Of a stretch of 64,000 bases of DNA, positions 12,181-24,400 are shown one piece after another; the first letter of the stretch is position 1; every line of letters begins with the position of its first letter. The translations under genes and the position numbers were made by a program. The notes beneath the pieces are model-generated. The model searched no databases. It was not told the DNA's origin and saw only the letters and a program-made list of their open reading frames with translations. Source of the stretch: Alnus glutinosa (Eukaryota; Streptophyta; Magnoliopsida; Fagales; Betulaceae); NCBI RefSeq assembly GCF_958979055.1, contig NC_084897.1, positions 24,517,628 through 24,581,627 of the forward strand. The letters are read 5' to 3'.

Positions 12181-12299
12181 TGAAGGGAAAAGTATATCAA
12201 TTTGGACCAGAAATTAGTAGAATTGCATGCTGGATGAAAATTACTGAAAATTGTTTTTTATTTTCTTTGAATAAATGAGGATTTATTGAGAAAAAAAAA

Positions 12300-12850
12300 A
12301 TGACAAAATACAAGGAAAACTTACTCCAGTACTCCTTGACAGGTTGGCACGTAGGAGAGGTATTATAAAGACAAAATACAAGGGAAACCTAGCCACTCAG
12401 CTTGTTATCCATGCCTGAGATTCTGAGAATGTTCTCAGAAATGCTCCACATTCTCTTAAATAATCTATATATTGGATCAAACTTATCTCTATAGCTTTAT
12501 AGAAAAATTAATTATTTGAAAGAACTTCACTTATAACTCCTAATCTTTAATCACTTTTGAAATAAGATATCCAAACTGTATTCTAAAATAATAATTAACT
12601 TATACTTTTCTTATAATTGATATCTCCATTTTAAATAGAGAAACACTATATTATGGTTTTCATAATACTATAATAGACTAATTAGGTCTTGACTTTTAGA
12701 ACTATGACAAATCTAATAAGGAAGGAATCTAACTTTTTATTTTTATTGGACTATAAAATCTACGGAGATATACTCCTTATTGGACTCTAGCACGACATAG
12801 AAAATTTCAAATAATTATGATCATATAATTCCCTTTCCCCTAACAATTTC
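12300..12850 (-). mobile_element. Possible degenerate LTR-element end and MITE remnant
   Basis: In reverse the text CTCCTTGGGGACAAGGAAAT (near 12850-12865) resembles the segment before the 3' LTR in some Ty3/Gypsy elements. 12520-12600 resembles the end of the MITE at 61.7 kb. Both are weak, no coding region is visible, and the boundaries are approximate. Confidence 0.3.
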
Positions 12851-12865
12851 CTTGTCCCCAAGGAG

Positions 12866-13547
12866 AAATTCTAAAACTAAACTACTATACAATGAAAATC
12901 AAATAACAATAATAAAGACTAAAAAGGAAATATCCCAGTAAACAAAGTCCCAACTTTATCTTGGTGCATGTCAGAGACATTTCTTGTAGTTGTTCGGATC
13001 ATGTGATCTTCTTTCCCCATCAAAATATATATATATATTCGAACGAAAGCCAAACAAAAGCTCTCTTCATTATCTCTCTCGCACCACAATGAACACATGT
13101 GACTTTCAGAGATGTGGAGACGTGGCGTGGGTTGATGACGGCATGTTTCGAAGGTTGGGTCAGATGCTTTCTAAATTTGCGGTTGGGGTGGGCTGATCTG
13201 CGGCTGGTCAATGTTGGTTTGGTGGGACGCTGGCGCGGATGGATTTTTCGTTCTTCAAAAGCTCTTTTCTTCCTCTTTTTTGTGACGGTGGCAATTGGTG
13301 GGGTAGGTGTTATGGGCAATGATTGGCTAGCTTGCTGGAGAGAGGCTTGCTAGAGAGGGGTGTGCTGGAGAATAGTTATCGCCTTTTTAAAAGGTGATCA
13401 ATAAGTTTATAAGTGAACCATAACTCGACCTATTTAATTAAACGAATTAGACATTTCAACCATAATCCGGCTTTTGTATTTGATTCGTGTCGAGTTTGCA
13501 ACTCGTGTAAAAAATTATCAACCCTACTTAAATCCAAGTAAAATTTT
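12866..13547. other. Intergenic, no gene recognised
   Basis: The frames at 12990-13353 are slightly richer in GC than their surroundings but carry no recognisable domain. Nothing else is evident. Confidence 0.35.
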
Positions 13548-13631
13548 TGTTAGAATATTAATTAAATAATTAAATTTATCATTTTTTTTTTTTTTATCAA
13601 TTTAAACTTTTGAAATAAGTGATGATTTAAC
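13548..13631 (+). mobile_element. Solo LTR of a TRIM-type miniature element (fossil)
   Basis: TGTTAGAATATTAATTAAAT through AAGTGATGATTTAAC matches each terminal repeat of the miniature LTR element at 61401-61679. Only one repeat is present here, so it is probably a solo LTR left by recombination. It is lengthened internally by a T-run. Confidence 0.6.
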
Positions 13632-15025
13632 CTCTTTTTTTTTTTTTTTAATAATGAAAATAAAGTGGGAATGCTAAATCCAAGTGAAATTTTTTGTATG
13701 AATTAGTGCAAAGGAGACAAGTCGTGCTCATGTCGGAGGCTAGGCATCTGGGCATGGAGCCGGCTTGTTGATGCCTGCTCTCTTCAGGACAAACCCAAGG
13801 TCGTTCCCCATGCATTATATTTATAGCTAAACAACAAAATATTGATGAGTTTACACATATTCTGTTTACAAGGGAGTCATCCACAGTTGTCCCTTTCAAA
13901 ATCCTTAAGCCTCTATTATTTTATGTTCAAACAAGCCGCAAATAGAGATATTAGCGAGAAACGTACGTACCCACGTCGAGATGATGCGTTTGCAATGATC
14001 AATTGAAGTTTGTAATGGTGCATGGAGACAAGACAACTGCTAAAACCCAAATTAAGACAAATATTGTTGGCGTCATCATACAACGCATACGACCCTAAAA
14101 TACATTGAAAACGATGTAAGATATATGTTGGTTAGGATTGTATATGCGGGTGGATATTAATCGTTCGTATTAATTTGTTATCTGTAATTATCTGCTACCC
14201 TCGCACTTGGATTCAGATGTGATTAGTAAAATCACTATCTGCATAAATAGATAGATGCAGATAACGATTTTAAAGTATAGTACTGATCATGTAGTTAATA
14301 ACCACATATGCATACTCTTTATATATAATATATATTTTATATATATTATATTTAATAAATTCATTAAAACGATGTCGTTCTGCTATTTAATACTAAAATA
14401 ACGTCGTTTTAGATTAGGTATATGTTATGTTAACATTGGTTTGGTTGACTCTATTTTTTCTCGTGTAAAAACAAATTAAATCAAGCACAAAATACTAAAA
14501 ATTGGGGCCCTAATTAATAAATATTCAAAGAAGGTCCAAAAGACTAAATAGGCTCATTACCTAATATGTAGATAGCAGGTAATAACATTAATAAACGCAT
14601 AGATGCAAATAGCAAAAACATGATACGAATATTTTAAAGCGATATCCACATTTTACGAATGTGACTGCAAATATAACAAATAACTACATCCGCATGCACT
14701 GTCGGTCACGATCGACTTCTTGCATTTTATATGGATCCGGAGGTTTAATTACTTGAGGTCAAGGTTTAGCTTTTTGCTGCCTCCCGTACGTAGGAGTCAT
14801 GGCTGAGTCTACCGTCTACGCCCTTCATCTCTGGGTGCCTAGGTATCGACCGTTCCAATCAACTTCAACGCTTAAATCTATCAGTTTAGACAGAGTTATG
14901 TTATATTAACTGCTCGTTATTATATGCGTATATATTAACATCTTTTAATTTTAATATGCAACTGATCGATCAACCTTTCTACATTCTTCCGTATATACTC
15001 ATTACTCAACAAAAGTTGTAATAAA

Positions 15026-15030
<5 letters not shown>
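13632..15030. other. Intergenic, no gene apart from a plastid-like patch
   Basis: AT-rich DNA with no supported coding region. A small plastid rRNA-like patch at 14776-14853 is described separately. Confidence 0.4.
14776..14853 (-). other. Plastid rRNA-like fragments (NUPT candidate)
   Basis: GCTGCCTCCCGTA followed by GGAGTC resembles the antisense of the conserved 16S rRNA site used by universal primers. The next segment, CTACGCCCTTCATCTCTGGG then TGCCTAGGTATCGACCGT, resembles the antisense of the 5' part of plastid 23S rRNA. Each match is only about 20-38 bp, and the order is not the plastid order, so this would be a rearranged scrap of organelle DNA. Not a functional rRNA. Confidence 0.5.

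Positions 15031-15064
<34 letters not shown>
15029..15064. repeat. (AT)n microsatellite
   Basis: An uninterrupted alternating AT tract of about 36 bp. Confidence 0.95.
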
Positions 15065-15067
<3 letters not shown>

Positions 15068-15548
15068 TACCACGTAACAAACCTTTTAAACCTGAGTCAA
15101 AAAGCTGATCGATTTGGCATTAGCATTGAGAGATTGATATGGCATGCCAGATGACTCTACAATACGTCGTTAATTAGGACGTGTCTCTATTTGTGCTGGC
15201 CGGTGGGTAATGTGTATGTCCTAAGAGATATGTTATTCGTACATTATTAATTATGCACTAATGCATAAAATTCTTGGCGACAAGTGTCAAGTGACAACGA
15301 CTCGTGGATCGATCTTTGATAGTGGCTGAAGGGAGAAATTCTAAACCCTCCCTTCTCCCTTCTTCTCTCTCTCTCTCTCCTCTAGATTCTTCACAATTTT
15401 TGTACGGTTTTGATATTCAAAGATTCTTCCCTTAGATGAGCATCTAATCCTTCAACTCTTTCCATTTTATTCCAACCATATTGATTTCAGTATATATATG
15501 TAGCTAGTTTATTTTAATTCCACAAACCATGTCTTTTTTTCTTTCTTA

Positions 15549-15688
15549 ATTACATGTTGCGATAAGGTCTTCAAGGGGTAGCTTAATCGGTTGAAGACCA
15601 CGCTTCATGAAGCGGAGGTCACTAGTTCGAATCCTCTTTTCTCTTTTTTGCATGGACATGTCAAAAAAAAAATACATTACATGTTGCG
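15549..15688 (+). mobile_element. Short tRNA-derived SINE with 13-bp TSD
   Basis: ATTACATGTTGCG flanks both sides (15549-15561 and 15676-15688) of a 114-bp insert ending in an A-run. The insert carries an A-box-like TAGCTTAATCGG (about 15578) and a B-box-like AGTTCGAATCC (about 15627), spaced as in a pol III tRNA promoter, followed by a T-rich stretch. It lacks a tRNA fold with intact acceptor stem, so it is a SINE rather than a tRNA gene. The perfect TSD implies a fairly recent insertion. Confidence 0.85.
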
Positions 15689-17751
15689 CCCGTATACATT
15701 TGGGTTATGTCTCACTTTAAGATTAGGTACAGCTTACGCTAACAATAACTTCACTATTATTCTACTTGAATGAATATATATATATATATATATACTAGAT
15801 GGCTTGTATTTCCACAGGCTACTCGATCTCTTTTCTTTTCTTTTTCAATGATTCGCCATACCAACCAGAAGTTACAAATTAATAAAAATTACACATAATA
15901 TATAATAAAGAATGCAAAAGGAGAGGCTGCGGGTGGTCGATATATATATATATACACACACTAATCGTTCGATAAATATTGGAATCATGCAACTATTAAT
16001 TTGTTGGAATAACAGGCCTGTTAATTCCAAAAAGTTGGCGACCTTAATCTAAAAGAGGCAACACACTCTTGACTTTTCTAGATATTTAAAACACTCAATA
16101 TATATATATATATATGTGCGCGCGCGCGCATTTCCTCTCTGCTTTTAGAAGTTCTGAAAAGAAAAATAAAGAGAGATTGAAAAGTATGATAATGGAGAGG
16201 CATGATTCATGACTAAGATAATATGCTGCCATTCATATAATATATATAATACCAAGTTGGCCTTGCAAAAGTTTATAGTTATCATATCGTTTAGGCTGAA
16301 ACATATATACATATGCATACTAAATGGCCCCTCTGTTTAAGGAATTTATAAGCATATATATATATATATGGGTTCATAAAGTCTTAGGCTGGTGATCATA
16401 ATATATATATACTCATTTATTGTAGGTTTTCTTATAGACTAATGTGACAGTTCATAATTGGTAAAATGATTAAATAAAAATCCGACTTGTCAATCATTTT
16501 ACTAATTATGAACTACCATGTCAGTTTTTAAGAGGATGAAATTCTAATTTAGGCCCCAAGTTGTTAAGCACAAGATTAATTATCAAGCAAATTATTTAAT
16601 TGAAAATTCTAATTTAGACCCCAAGTTGTTCAATACAAGATATATTGCCGAGCCAATTATTAATCTAGCTAGTTACCACAATTATCAATACCAAAATTTA
16701 ACAAAGTAGAAAATAAAATCAACACAAAGATTTTGGCAATAAAGTGAAATCATTTTCAATAACTCTTTAAAAGTTCAACTACTTAGGGGGACAATCAACC
16801 CCAAAGGCATTCACTATAGACGACTTATGTTATAAATTGCATGTTCTTACCTACAAAACATTTGTCACTTCGAATACCTAATTGTAACCTCGAAAATTAA
16901 TGGACTTGTTCACCTCTCGCTGTAGTAGCTCCAGAACCTCTGGCCTACTTTTATAGGAATCACATTCACGAACAAATCTTATTTGCTACAACCCATAACT
17001 TTAGTGACCGAAGGTTTTTATATGGTTTGGTTAAAGAAAACTAAGGAGATGAATCAAACATGTTTAGGCTAAAAAAGTGTTTAAGAACCTCTAAAATAAC
17101 AATAAAAAATAGCATTTGGGTCTTCTGAAAATTGTGGCTTATTAGATGCTTATATAGAGATGTGTAAAATAAGGGTTTTTTTTTAGGTCAAAGTTAGTTA
17201 AGTTTAAAACACCCTACGATACCATTAAGGTTTTGAAGTTTAATTGCAAACTGCTCTACCTTGGTCAATCGAGGGATTAATTGACCCTCTTGAGTTTTAC
17301 TACTAAACTGTTGTGCATCAACTCATTTAATGCTCGATCGATCGAGCCATCTATTGAGCCTATTGGATTTTAGTATGGAACTTGTTACTTTAATTCGATC
17401 GACCTTGTCCAAATTTTTAGATTTACATTGACTACTCGTTTTGACCTAGTAATTAAACATCATAATTGAAAACATTTCATCAAATACAAAGTTGTATTCC
17501 TTTGAATCAGTTTTCTAACGCCATCAAGGTTGCATTCATTTGATGTCGGAATCAAAAGCATGGTTGTTTTACTCTGACTAAGTATGTGTTGAACTACATT
17601 CATAAACTACAATTTTTCATATCTTGAACCAACTTTTACACTGACTTAATCCTTAACTCAACACCAAACATTACAACCGAAAAAACATGTTTTGATACAT
17701 GAATTTTGCCAACACAAAATTAAAACCTATCACCCCAAGCATTTTCCTTAC
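15689..17751. other. Intergenic AT-rich region with small repeats
   Basis: Contains several (AT)n tracts, a hairpin at 16445-16523, and a 65-bp unit with TTCTAATTTAG(G/A)CCCCAAGTTG repeated twice (about 16538-16665). No open frame of note. Confidence 0.4.
16445..16523. repeat. Hairpin of the AATTGGTAAAATGATT family
   Basis: TGACAGTTCATAATTGGTAA... at 16445-16471 is the near reverse complement of 16492-16523, giving a stem of about 27 bp with a short loop. Related text recurs at 11.1, 19.4 and 60.9 kb, so it is likely part of a MITE. Confidence 0.6.
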
Positions 17752-18173
17752 CTATATATTAAGGATAATTGCACCGTTGGTCCTTGTGGTATGCCATAAT
17801 TATTTTTCACTCCCTATTGTTTAAAAAGTGCATGCCCCAGTGGCTGGGGGTGGCCAGGCCACCCTCAAAGGGGTGGCTGTGCCACCCCTTCAGCTTTTTT
17901 TTTTTTTATTATTATTATTTTTTTTTATTTTTAAAAAAAAAATAAGTATTTTTATTTATTTTTTAATAAATTTATATTTTTTTATTGGCGACACGTGTCA
18001 CTGACGTGCATTTGACGGAATCTGTTAAAAATTTTAACAGAATTTGACGCCAGTGATCGATTTGTAATTATTGCAAATTACAAGGACCTCCCATGCACTT
18101 TTTAAACCATAAGGAGTGAAAAATAATTATGGCATACCACAGAGACCAACGATGTAATTATCCCTATATATTA
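17752..18173. mobile_element. Mutator-like MITE with 10-bp flanking repeat
   Basis: GGATAATTGCACCGTTGGTC (17763) pairs with GACCAACGATGTAATTATCC (ending 18163), and the inverted repeat continues inward through GGTATGCCATAATTATTTTT for about 55 bp. CTATATATTA flanks both sides (17752-17761 and 18164-18173), fitting the 9-10-bp target duplication of Mutator-like elements. The interior has GGTGGCC/GGCCACCC hairpins, a T-rich tract and CACGTGTCA, as at 3.2 and 49.8 kb. Confidence 0.8.
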
Positions 18174-20010
18174 TTCACCATACCATTATATTTGTTTCGA
18201 GTGCTACTAAAAGTACTACAACTTTTATTATAAGTCCCTTACAAACTAACGTGGTAGTTCATGTACCACATACCACCTCGGCTATAAAACAATTAAATTT
18301 ACCTGTCAAATTTTTTTACCTAATTTTTTTCACCCAGATTACACCATGTGGCACTCACGTAAGTCTATTACATGAATTTCTAAGAAAATTATAATACAAA
18401 GTATAATAATCCAAACATTTTTTTTTATCTCCAAATTCCAACTAATATTCTTAACACTGTCAATAACATGCAATTTAAGAAAAAATTAAAGTAAAAAAAA
18501 AAAAAAAAAAAAAAAATTGGAAACAAATCAGATCGTGATGATTTAACACATAATAGGAGACTAGCTAGTAATGAATACTTTGATAAGTGATCACTTCATT
18601 CACTTGCTATAAGAATATATATATATATATAAAACGTCTGTCATGAGATAAAACCAATGCCTTTGCCACATCTGATCCCTATTTTGTCCCCTCACTTCAA
18701 TCAATGACTAAATAATAATAAAAAATACTTAATATTTTAAGAGTAAATTTACCTTAAATTTTAGAATCCTAGACTCCACCATAAATTTTAGCTGTGATAT
18801 TCACGTACGGTTACAAGAAAGAAAGAATGTCACTTCAAAACAATTAATAAACAATTACTTCATAATTTCGTAAGTATCAACCATTTGTAAGTCACTAAGT
18901 TGTATCTTAGCAAACTCCTCTTCTTCTTTTTTTTTTTTTTTTCTTTTTTTTTGAAGTGCAACAAATGGAACCCATTAAAAAGATGACAATGTTTTCTCCA
19001 AATTAGGTTGAAAAAATTTATTTCATATCAATTTATAAAAATTGTCCCGTGTTCCTTAAAAATATGAAAAGTATTACATCATTTCACGAGTGGTCACACC
19101 TCCCTCGACAACCAATTAATCGAGTTCTACTAAAGAATTTATGAAAGAGTAATCATCACATTTTATTGATGTGACAGGATTTATTGGTCATTAGATTAGC
19201 TCTTGTTAAAAAAATTCAAAGGTTAATAAACCTTGCCACATCAACAAAGTATGATGATGAAGTTGTGTATAACATTTATGTTTATTAAAACAAGAAGTAA
19301 CAATTAAGGTTGGAAAATATTTGAGAATTGGACCTTTTATTACAATTTTCTTATAAATCGGTTTGACAATTGATAATTGATAAAATGATTAAGAGTCTAA
19401 TCTTGACAAATCAATCACTCACTAGTCATTTTAAACTAAGATGACACTTAATAATTGGTAAGATGATTAAGACTATATTATTGATGACAAATCAACTACT
19501 AACTAATTGTTTTAATAATAGCAATTAATGTCATTATCCAAAAAAAAAAAAGAAAAGAAAAGAGTTATTCTAGAACCACATTTTTATCACTCAATACTAA
19601 CATGGTAGTCTCAACCAAGGGTTGGTTGACCATCGCTATCAACTTTATGAAATAGTCATTCAATAAAAATGTAATATATAACATGACTCTTTTAATAATT
19701 ATGAATGTCAGGTCACTAGTAGCACTAATTAATGGAACATTTTTATTTTGGTGGCTACACGCACTTTCACTTTTTCATATTATTTTCAAACTTTTTAAAA
19801 GACTTTTAAGCTCACAATTAAATTAAAATTCAATAAAGATTAATTCTGAACGATAGTTTTAAAACCCATCTAATAAAGTTTCAAGTGTAAAAAAGTGGGA
19901 GGGTTTAGATTTTTTTTATTTTTGTTTTTGAAGTAAAATGGTCATCTTCCTTCTCGAGAGAATGGTCGAGGTGCTTATGCCACGTAGGCGGTTCTCTCTC
20001 TGTCCTCCTA
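18174..20010. other. Intergenic AT-rich region upstream of DXS
   Basis: Mostly AT-rich, with homopolymer runs near 18495 and 18925. Dispersed AATTGATAAAATGATTA repeats lie near 18.2-18.4 and 19.36-19.51 kb. No coding region is seen. Confidence 0.4.
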
Positions 20011-20020
20011 CTATATAAAC
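20011..20020 (+). promoter_or_regulatory. Probable TATA box of the DXS gene
   Basis: CTATATAAAC lies about 75 bp before the DXS start codon, which is a usual TATA-to-ATG spacing for a short plant 5' UTR. A CACGT core occurs near 19981, but its role cannot be judged. Confidence 0.6.
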
Positions 20021-20090
20021 TTTTCATGTCCCTTCTCTAAATTGCACAGACAGTATTCTCATCCCACCCTCTGACTAGATTGTACCAGCA

Positions 20091-20605
20091 ATGGCAGTTT
20101 CCGGCTCTCTTTTTAGACCAAACCAATCTCTCTATCTCCACCTGAAAGCTCCAACTACAAATCATAGCTGCAAAAACCAGGTGAACAAATCATATATCAT
20201 TTTCCTTCCCTGTTCTGTTACCTATTCTTGCCAAAGGGGTTTCATTTCTTGGTAGTTTATAAAGATAATAATGTTTCTCATTTTTCTCTGCCTTTTTTTT
20301 TTTTAATCCCTTGTGAAGTTAGTTTAAGATCATTGTTTTGGTGCTTTTTTTTTTTTTTTTGGTGTGGGTATTATTATGATCTCACAACCATGATCATGCA
20401 TGGTGCAATGGTTGTTGATCGATGATGTGTTCCAACAGTTCTGCTTGAGAGCTTCTGCTAGTGGCTCAGATGGTGAGGAAGGGAAGATGATATGGAGAGA
20501 AAAAGATGAATGGAAGATCAATTTCTCGGGCGAAAAACCTGCCACGCCATTGCTGGACACAATCAATTACCCAGCTCACATGAAGAATCTATCTTCACAG
20601 GTTTC

Positions 20606-20636
<31 letters not shown>

Positions 20637-23341
20637 CTTTTTTTTTGTAGACGGCTTTCCTTGTTCACAGCCGGCTCAAAAAATTGTCTTTTGTTTTGGT
20701 TTTAATTATTGAAAATATTTTTTTCCAGGATCTTGAACGACTAGCTGCAGAGCTTAGAACGGATATTGTATACACAGTATCAAAGACAGGTGGGCATCTG
20801 AGTTCAAGCTTAGGAGTGGTGGAGCTAGCAGTGGCTCTGCATCATGTGTTCAACACCCCTGAAGACAAAATCATATGGGATGTGGGGCATCAGGTGAGAA
20901 ACTTTATTTTCTGAACGAAAACAGCAAAAAAAGAAAAAAGAAAATCGTTTTATTCAGAATAATATTTTGAGAACATTGTGTTTCAACATTGTGAGCTATA
21001 GGTTCTAAGCAGTAAATTTTGCAGGCATACCCGCATAAAATTCTTACAGGCAGAAGGTCAAGGATGCACACCATTAGGAAAACTTCTGGGCTTGCAGGGT
21101 TTCCTAAAAGGGATGAGAGCATTTATGATGCTTTTGGAGCGGGGCATAGTTCTACAAGCATATCTGCTGGTCTTGGTGAGTTTGGTTCTCGACATTCTTT
21201 TCCCCTCCTTTGTATATATGAGATACATAGAAGAAGATTATTGAGTTTAATAATCATACTCTCGTGGCAGGCATGGCAGTTGCAAGGGATCTTTTGGGGA
21301 AGAAGAACAATGTCATTTCCGTGATTGGAGATGGAGCCATGACTGCAGGGCAAGCATATGAGGCCATGAACAATGCAGGATATCTTGATGCTAATCTGAT
21401 CGTTGTACTGAATGACAATAAGCAAGTCTCTTTGCCCACGGCTACTCTTGATGGTCCTGCAACTCCAGTTGGAGCCCTCAGCAGTGCTTTAGCAAAGCTC
21501 CAAGCAAGCACCAACTTCCGCAAACTCCGTGAAACCGCAAAAGTAAACCTCTAAGCTTAAATATATGGTGTTGCCTTCCTTTACCAATTCCTTGCATCTC
21601 TTCTATAATATCTTGAAAGATAATGACTAGGGCGTTATCTGTTAATAGAGCATCACAAAGCAAATTGGAGGGCAGGCACACCAAGTTGCTGCGAAAGTAG
21701 ATGAGTACGCAAGGGGTATGGTTAGTGCTTCTGGATCCACTCTCTTCGAGGAGCTCGGATTATATTACATCGGTCCTGTGGACGGGCATAATGTTGAAGA
21801 TTTAGTCACCATTTTTCAGAAAGTACGAGCAATGCCTGCTCCAGGGCCAGTCCTGATCCACATCGTGACAGAAAAAGGGAAAGGCTATACCCCAGCTGAG
21901 GCAGCACCTGACAAAATGCATGGTGAGACTGAATTCAATAACCCGTGGTCTTGTTTTGAGTTCTTAAGAAGGTTCTTACTTCGTTATGCTTCCAGGGGTC
22001 GTCAAGTTTGATCCTAAAACAGGCCAGCAATTTAAGACCAAATCCTCTACACTTGCATATACTCAGTACTTCGCTGAATCTCTAATTAAAGAAGCTGAAG
22101 TAGACAATAAGATTGTAGCCATCCATGCAGCAATGGGTGGTGGGACTGGCCTCAATTATTTTCAGAAGAAGTTTCCAGATCGCTGCTTTGATGTGGGGAT
22201 TGCTGAGCAACATGCTGTCACATTTGCGGCTGGCTTGGCCACAGAGGGCCTCAAGCCATTCTGTGCTATCTACTCATCGTTCCTGCAACGCGGGTATGAC
22301 CAGGTGAGGTGATGAAATAGACAAGGATTGGTTTTCTTTTCAAAATTTTATTGTGTTTTCAGACTTTGATTGCAAAATTTCACACTAATACTTTACAATG
22401 GGTATGAAGGTGGTACATGACGTATCTCTTCAAAAACTACCTGTCCGCTTTGCAATGGATCGGGCTGGTTTGGTAGGTGCAGATGGACCGACCCATTGTG
22501 GAGCATTTGATATTACATACATGGCTTGCTTGCCTAACATGGTGGTCATGGCTCCATCTGATGAAGCTGAACTGATGCACATGGTTGCCACAGCTGCAGT
22601 CATAGATGACAGACCCAGCTGCTTTAGGTTTCCAAGGGGCAATGGTATTGGAGTAGCTCTTCCTCCTAATTACAAAGGAACCCCTCTTGAGGTTAGCGCA
22701 TAAGTAAATAAATGCTAAATATCTAAAGTGAAGGATGCATACCAAACAAATACACTAAATCTTTTTTCCTTCTTCGAAAACTGAATAGATTGGAAAGGGC
22801 AGAATACTGTTGGAAGGCTGCAGAGTTGCTATTTTGGGATATGGTTCTATAGTTCAACAATGTCTGCAAGCAGCAAGCATGCTGAAAGGCAGAGACATCT
22901 CTGTGACAGTAGCGGATGCAAGATTTTGTAAACCTTTGGATACAGATCTCATCAAGCGATTGGCCAGTGAGCATGAAATCTTAGTAACAGTTGAAGAGGG
23001 TTCAATTGGAGGCTTTGGATCTCATGTATCGCACTACCTAAGCTTGACTGGTATTCTGGATGGACCCCTCAAGGTAATCTTTCTTCAGTGTAGAAATTTC
23101 AAGCTCCCTTTTGAGGAAATTCACCTTATGTTCTTTTCTTTGTTTTTTCTGCTCCTAATTCTTCTTAGAGCTTTCTCTGCAGTTGAGAGCAATGGTGCTT
23201 CCTGACAGATACATTGACCATGGAGCACCCCAAGATCAGATAGAAGAAGCCGGGCTCTCTGCAAGGCATATCTCAGCAACAATCTTCTCTCTCTTGGGGA
23301 GGCCAAAAGAAGCACTGAAAGTGAGCACACGCATGGAATAA
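20091..23341 (+). CDS. DXS2: 1-deoxy-D-xylulose-5-phosphate synthase, clade 2, plastid
   Basis: Catalyses the thiamine-diphosphate-dependent condensation of pyruvate and glyceraldehyde 3-phosphate, the first step of the plastid MEP pathway. Ten exons: 20091-20180, 20439-20600, 20729-20893, 21025-21175, 21271-21542, 21649-21922, 21996-22303, 22410-22691, 22789-23073 and 23183-23341. All junctions are GT-AG and the phases fit, giving 715 residues, the normal size. A Ser/basic-rich N-terminus of about 60 residues looks like a plastid transit peptide. Visible are the substrate-loop histidine in [12 protein letters not shown] (His107), the thiamine-diphosphate motif GDG(209-211)...NDN(237-239), [15 protein letters not shown] with the catalytic Glu442, [13 protein letters not shown], and the C-terminal transketolase domain with [12 protein letters not shown]. 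Wording such as [16 protein letters not shown] places it in the clade-2 group, linked to specialised isoprenoids rather than housekeeping supply. The gene looks intact. The acceptor of exon 8 lacks a strong pyrimidine tract but restores the frame exactly. Confidence 0.95.
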
Positions 23342-23919
23342 AGTTCCTGCCTTTAGAATTTTAGAATTCATTCACATCTTTAGAAGGTATAATTTTAGCT
23401 TTCTAGGTGGAGGAGCTTGCGGAGACCAACTCAGAAATGCTCGTTTGGAATACTTCCAAAAAGTGTTTAACAATTCTTGAATCATATCTTCAAATTCCCT
23501 CTATCATAAAGCATACCTTGTTCACTAGTCTTTGGGTTAAATATGAATCAATTATGGCGGAATTTTTTTAGCATGTATATAAACTAACCCTGTCGTTATG
23601 AAGCTCACATAAAACATGGGAATAATACAAATGGACCAAATAAAGCAAAAATTTTCTTGACATGAACATTCACTAGTGTATCACTGTATCTTACTTTCTC
23701 CTGTTTATCTGTTTGTTTTAATTTAAAATGAAGTTATTAGACAGATGAAGAATAAGAAATTACATAAAATAATCTAAAATCATTAACATAGTACATGTTG
23801 ACTTAATAATTAACTCATGTCTAAATTAAACAGAAGCTTGAATCCTAACCTGTCTCCAATACTGAGAAACACATCCATGTGGATCAATCGTTGGCCAGTG
23901 GCTCATGATGTAGCTGAGG
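23342..23919. other. DXS 3' flank
   Basis: Non-coding: the DXS 3' UTR and spacer. It is part of the first unit of the local tandem duplication (about 23.18-24.20 kb). Confidence 0.45.
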
Positions 23920-24200
23920 ATCAATTATAAGTTACAGAATGAATTAGTTGGTGGGCGAATTCTGTGTCAGTTTGATAAATCCCACAAACTGAAGTTCTTG
24001 AGAATCTAGATACCAGTAGCCTTATTTCTGCACCCTTAAAGAAAAAACTACGCCTAGCTTTCACTCTGATGATATTATGCCCTATCCTCATCCAAGTCCC
24101 TGCAAAACAAATCATGTACCAGGTCCATAACTGAGATCCTTAACTTTTCCGACCAACTCCTCTAGCCTTTCATCTATTTCTCTACATCTCAAGAGAGGAG
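23920..24200 (-). pseudogene. Duplicated tail of the neighbouring E-type PPR gene
   Basis: On the minus strand about 24200-24110 reads RCREIDERLEELVGKVKDLS, then a stop and FVLQGLG. This matches the C-terminus of the PPR pseudogene next door (IPEMLEELIEKVKK, then FVL.DLDEEEM in a shifted frame). Surrounding non-coding text also matches 24.99-25.20 kb, for example the CTCATCCAAGTCC block. The piece covers only the E-motif end and flank, has in-frame stops, and is half of the tandem duplication that also copied DXS exon 10. Confidence 0.65.
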
Positions 24201-24258
24201 GAAGAAGACACTTACAATTCTGATTTTTCTTTTCCCCTTTCTAAGAATTCCGGTGCTA

Positions 24259-24400
24259 TTTAGAGCTTCCACTGCAGTGGAGCGCTTCCTGATTGATGCA
24301 CTGTCTATGGTTTACCCCAAGATCAGATTAAAGAAGCAGGGGTCCCTTCAGTGAATATCTCTGCACAGTGCTATTCCCTTGGGAAGGCAAGAGATTCCAT
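24259..24400 (+). pseudogene. Duplicated last exon of DXS
   Basis: The segment beginning TTAGAGCTTCCACTGCAG and running through CCCCAAGATCAGATTAAAGA to CCCTTGGGAAGGCAAGAGA aligns with the acceptor and coding sequence of DXS exon 10 (23165-23315). There is a deletion of about six bases near the start and many substitutions, and the frame is broken. It has no upstream exons, so it is a dead partial copy. Its distance to the PPR tail downstream is close to that in the original pair. Confidence 0.75.

Noticed and set aside
15580-15640. Possible tRNA gene with A and B boxes
   Set aside because: The boxes sit in a 114-bp unit with perfect target duplications and a poly(A) end, and no complete cloverleaf with acceptor stem forms. 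It is a SINE.
23395-23470. Extra DXS exon after exon 10
   Set aside because: The frame closes with a stop at 23341 and the total (715 residues) is normal for the family; the later AG sites lead to no conserved sequence.
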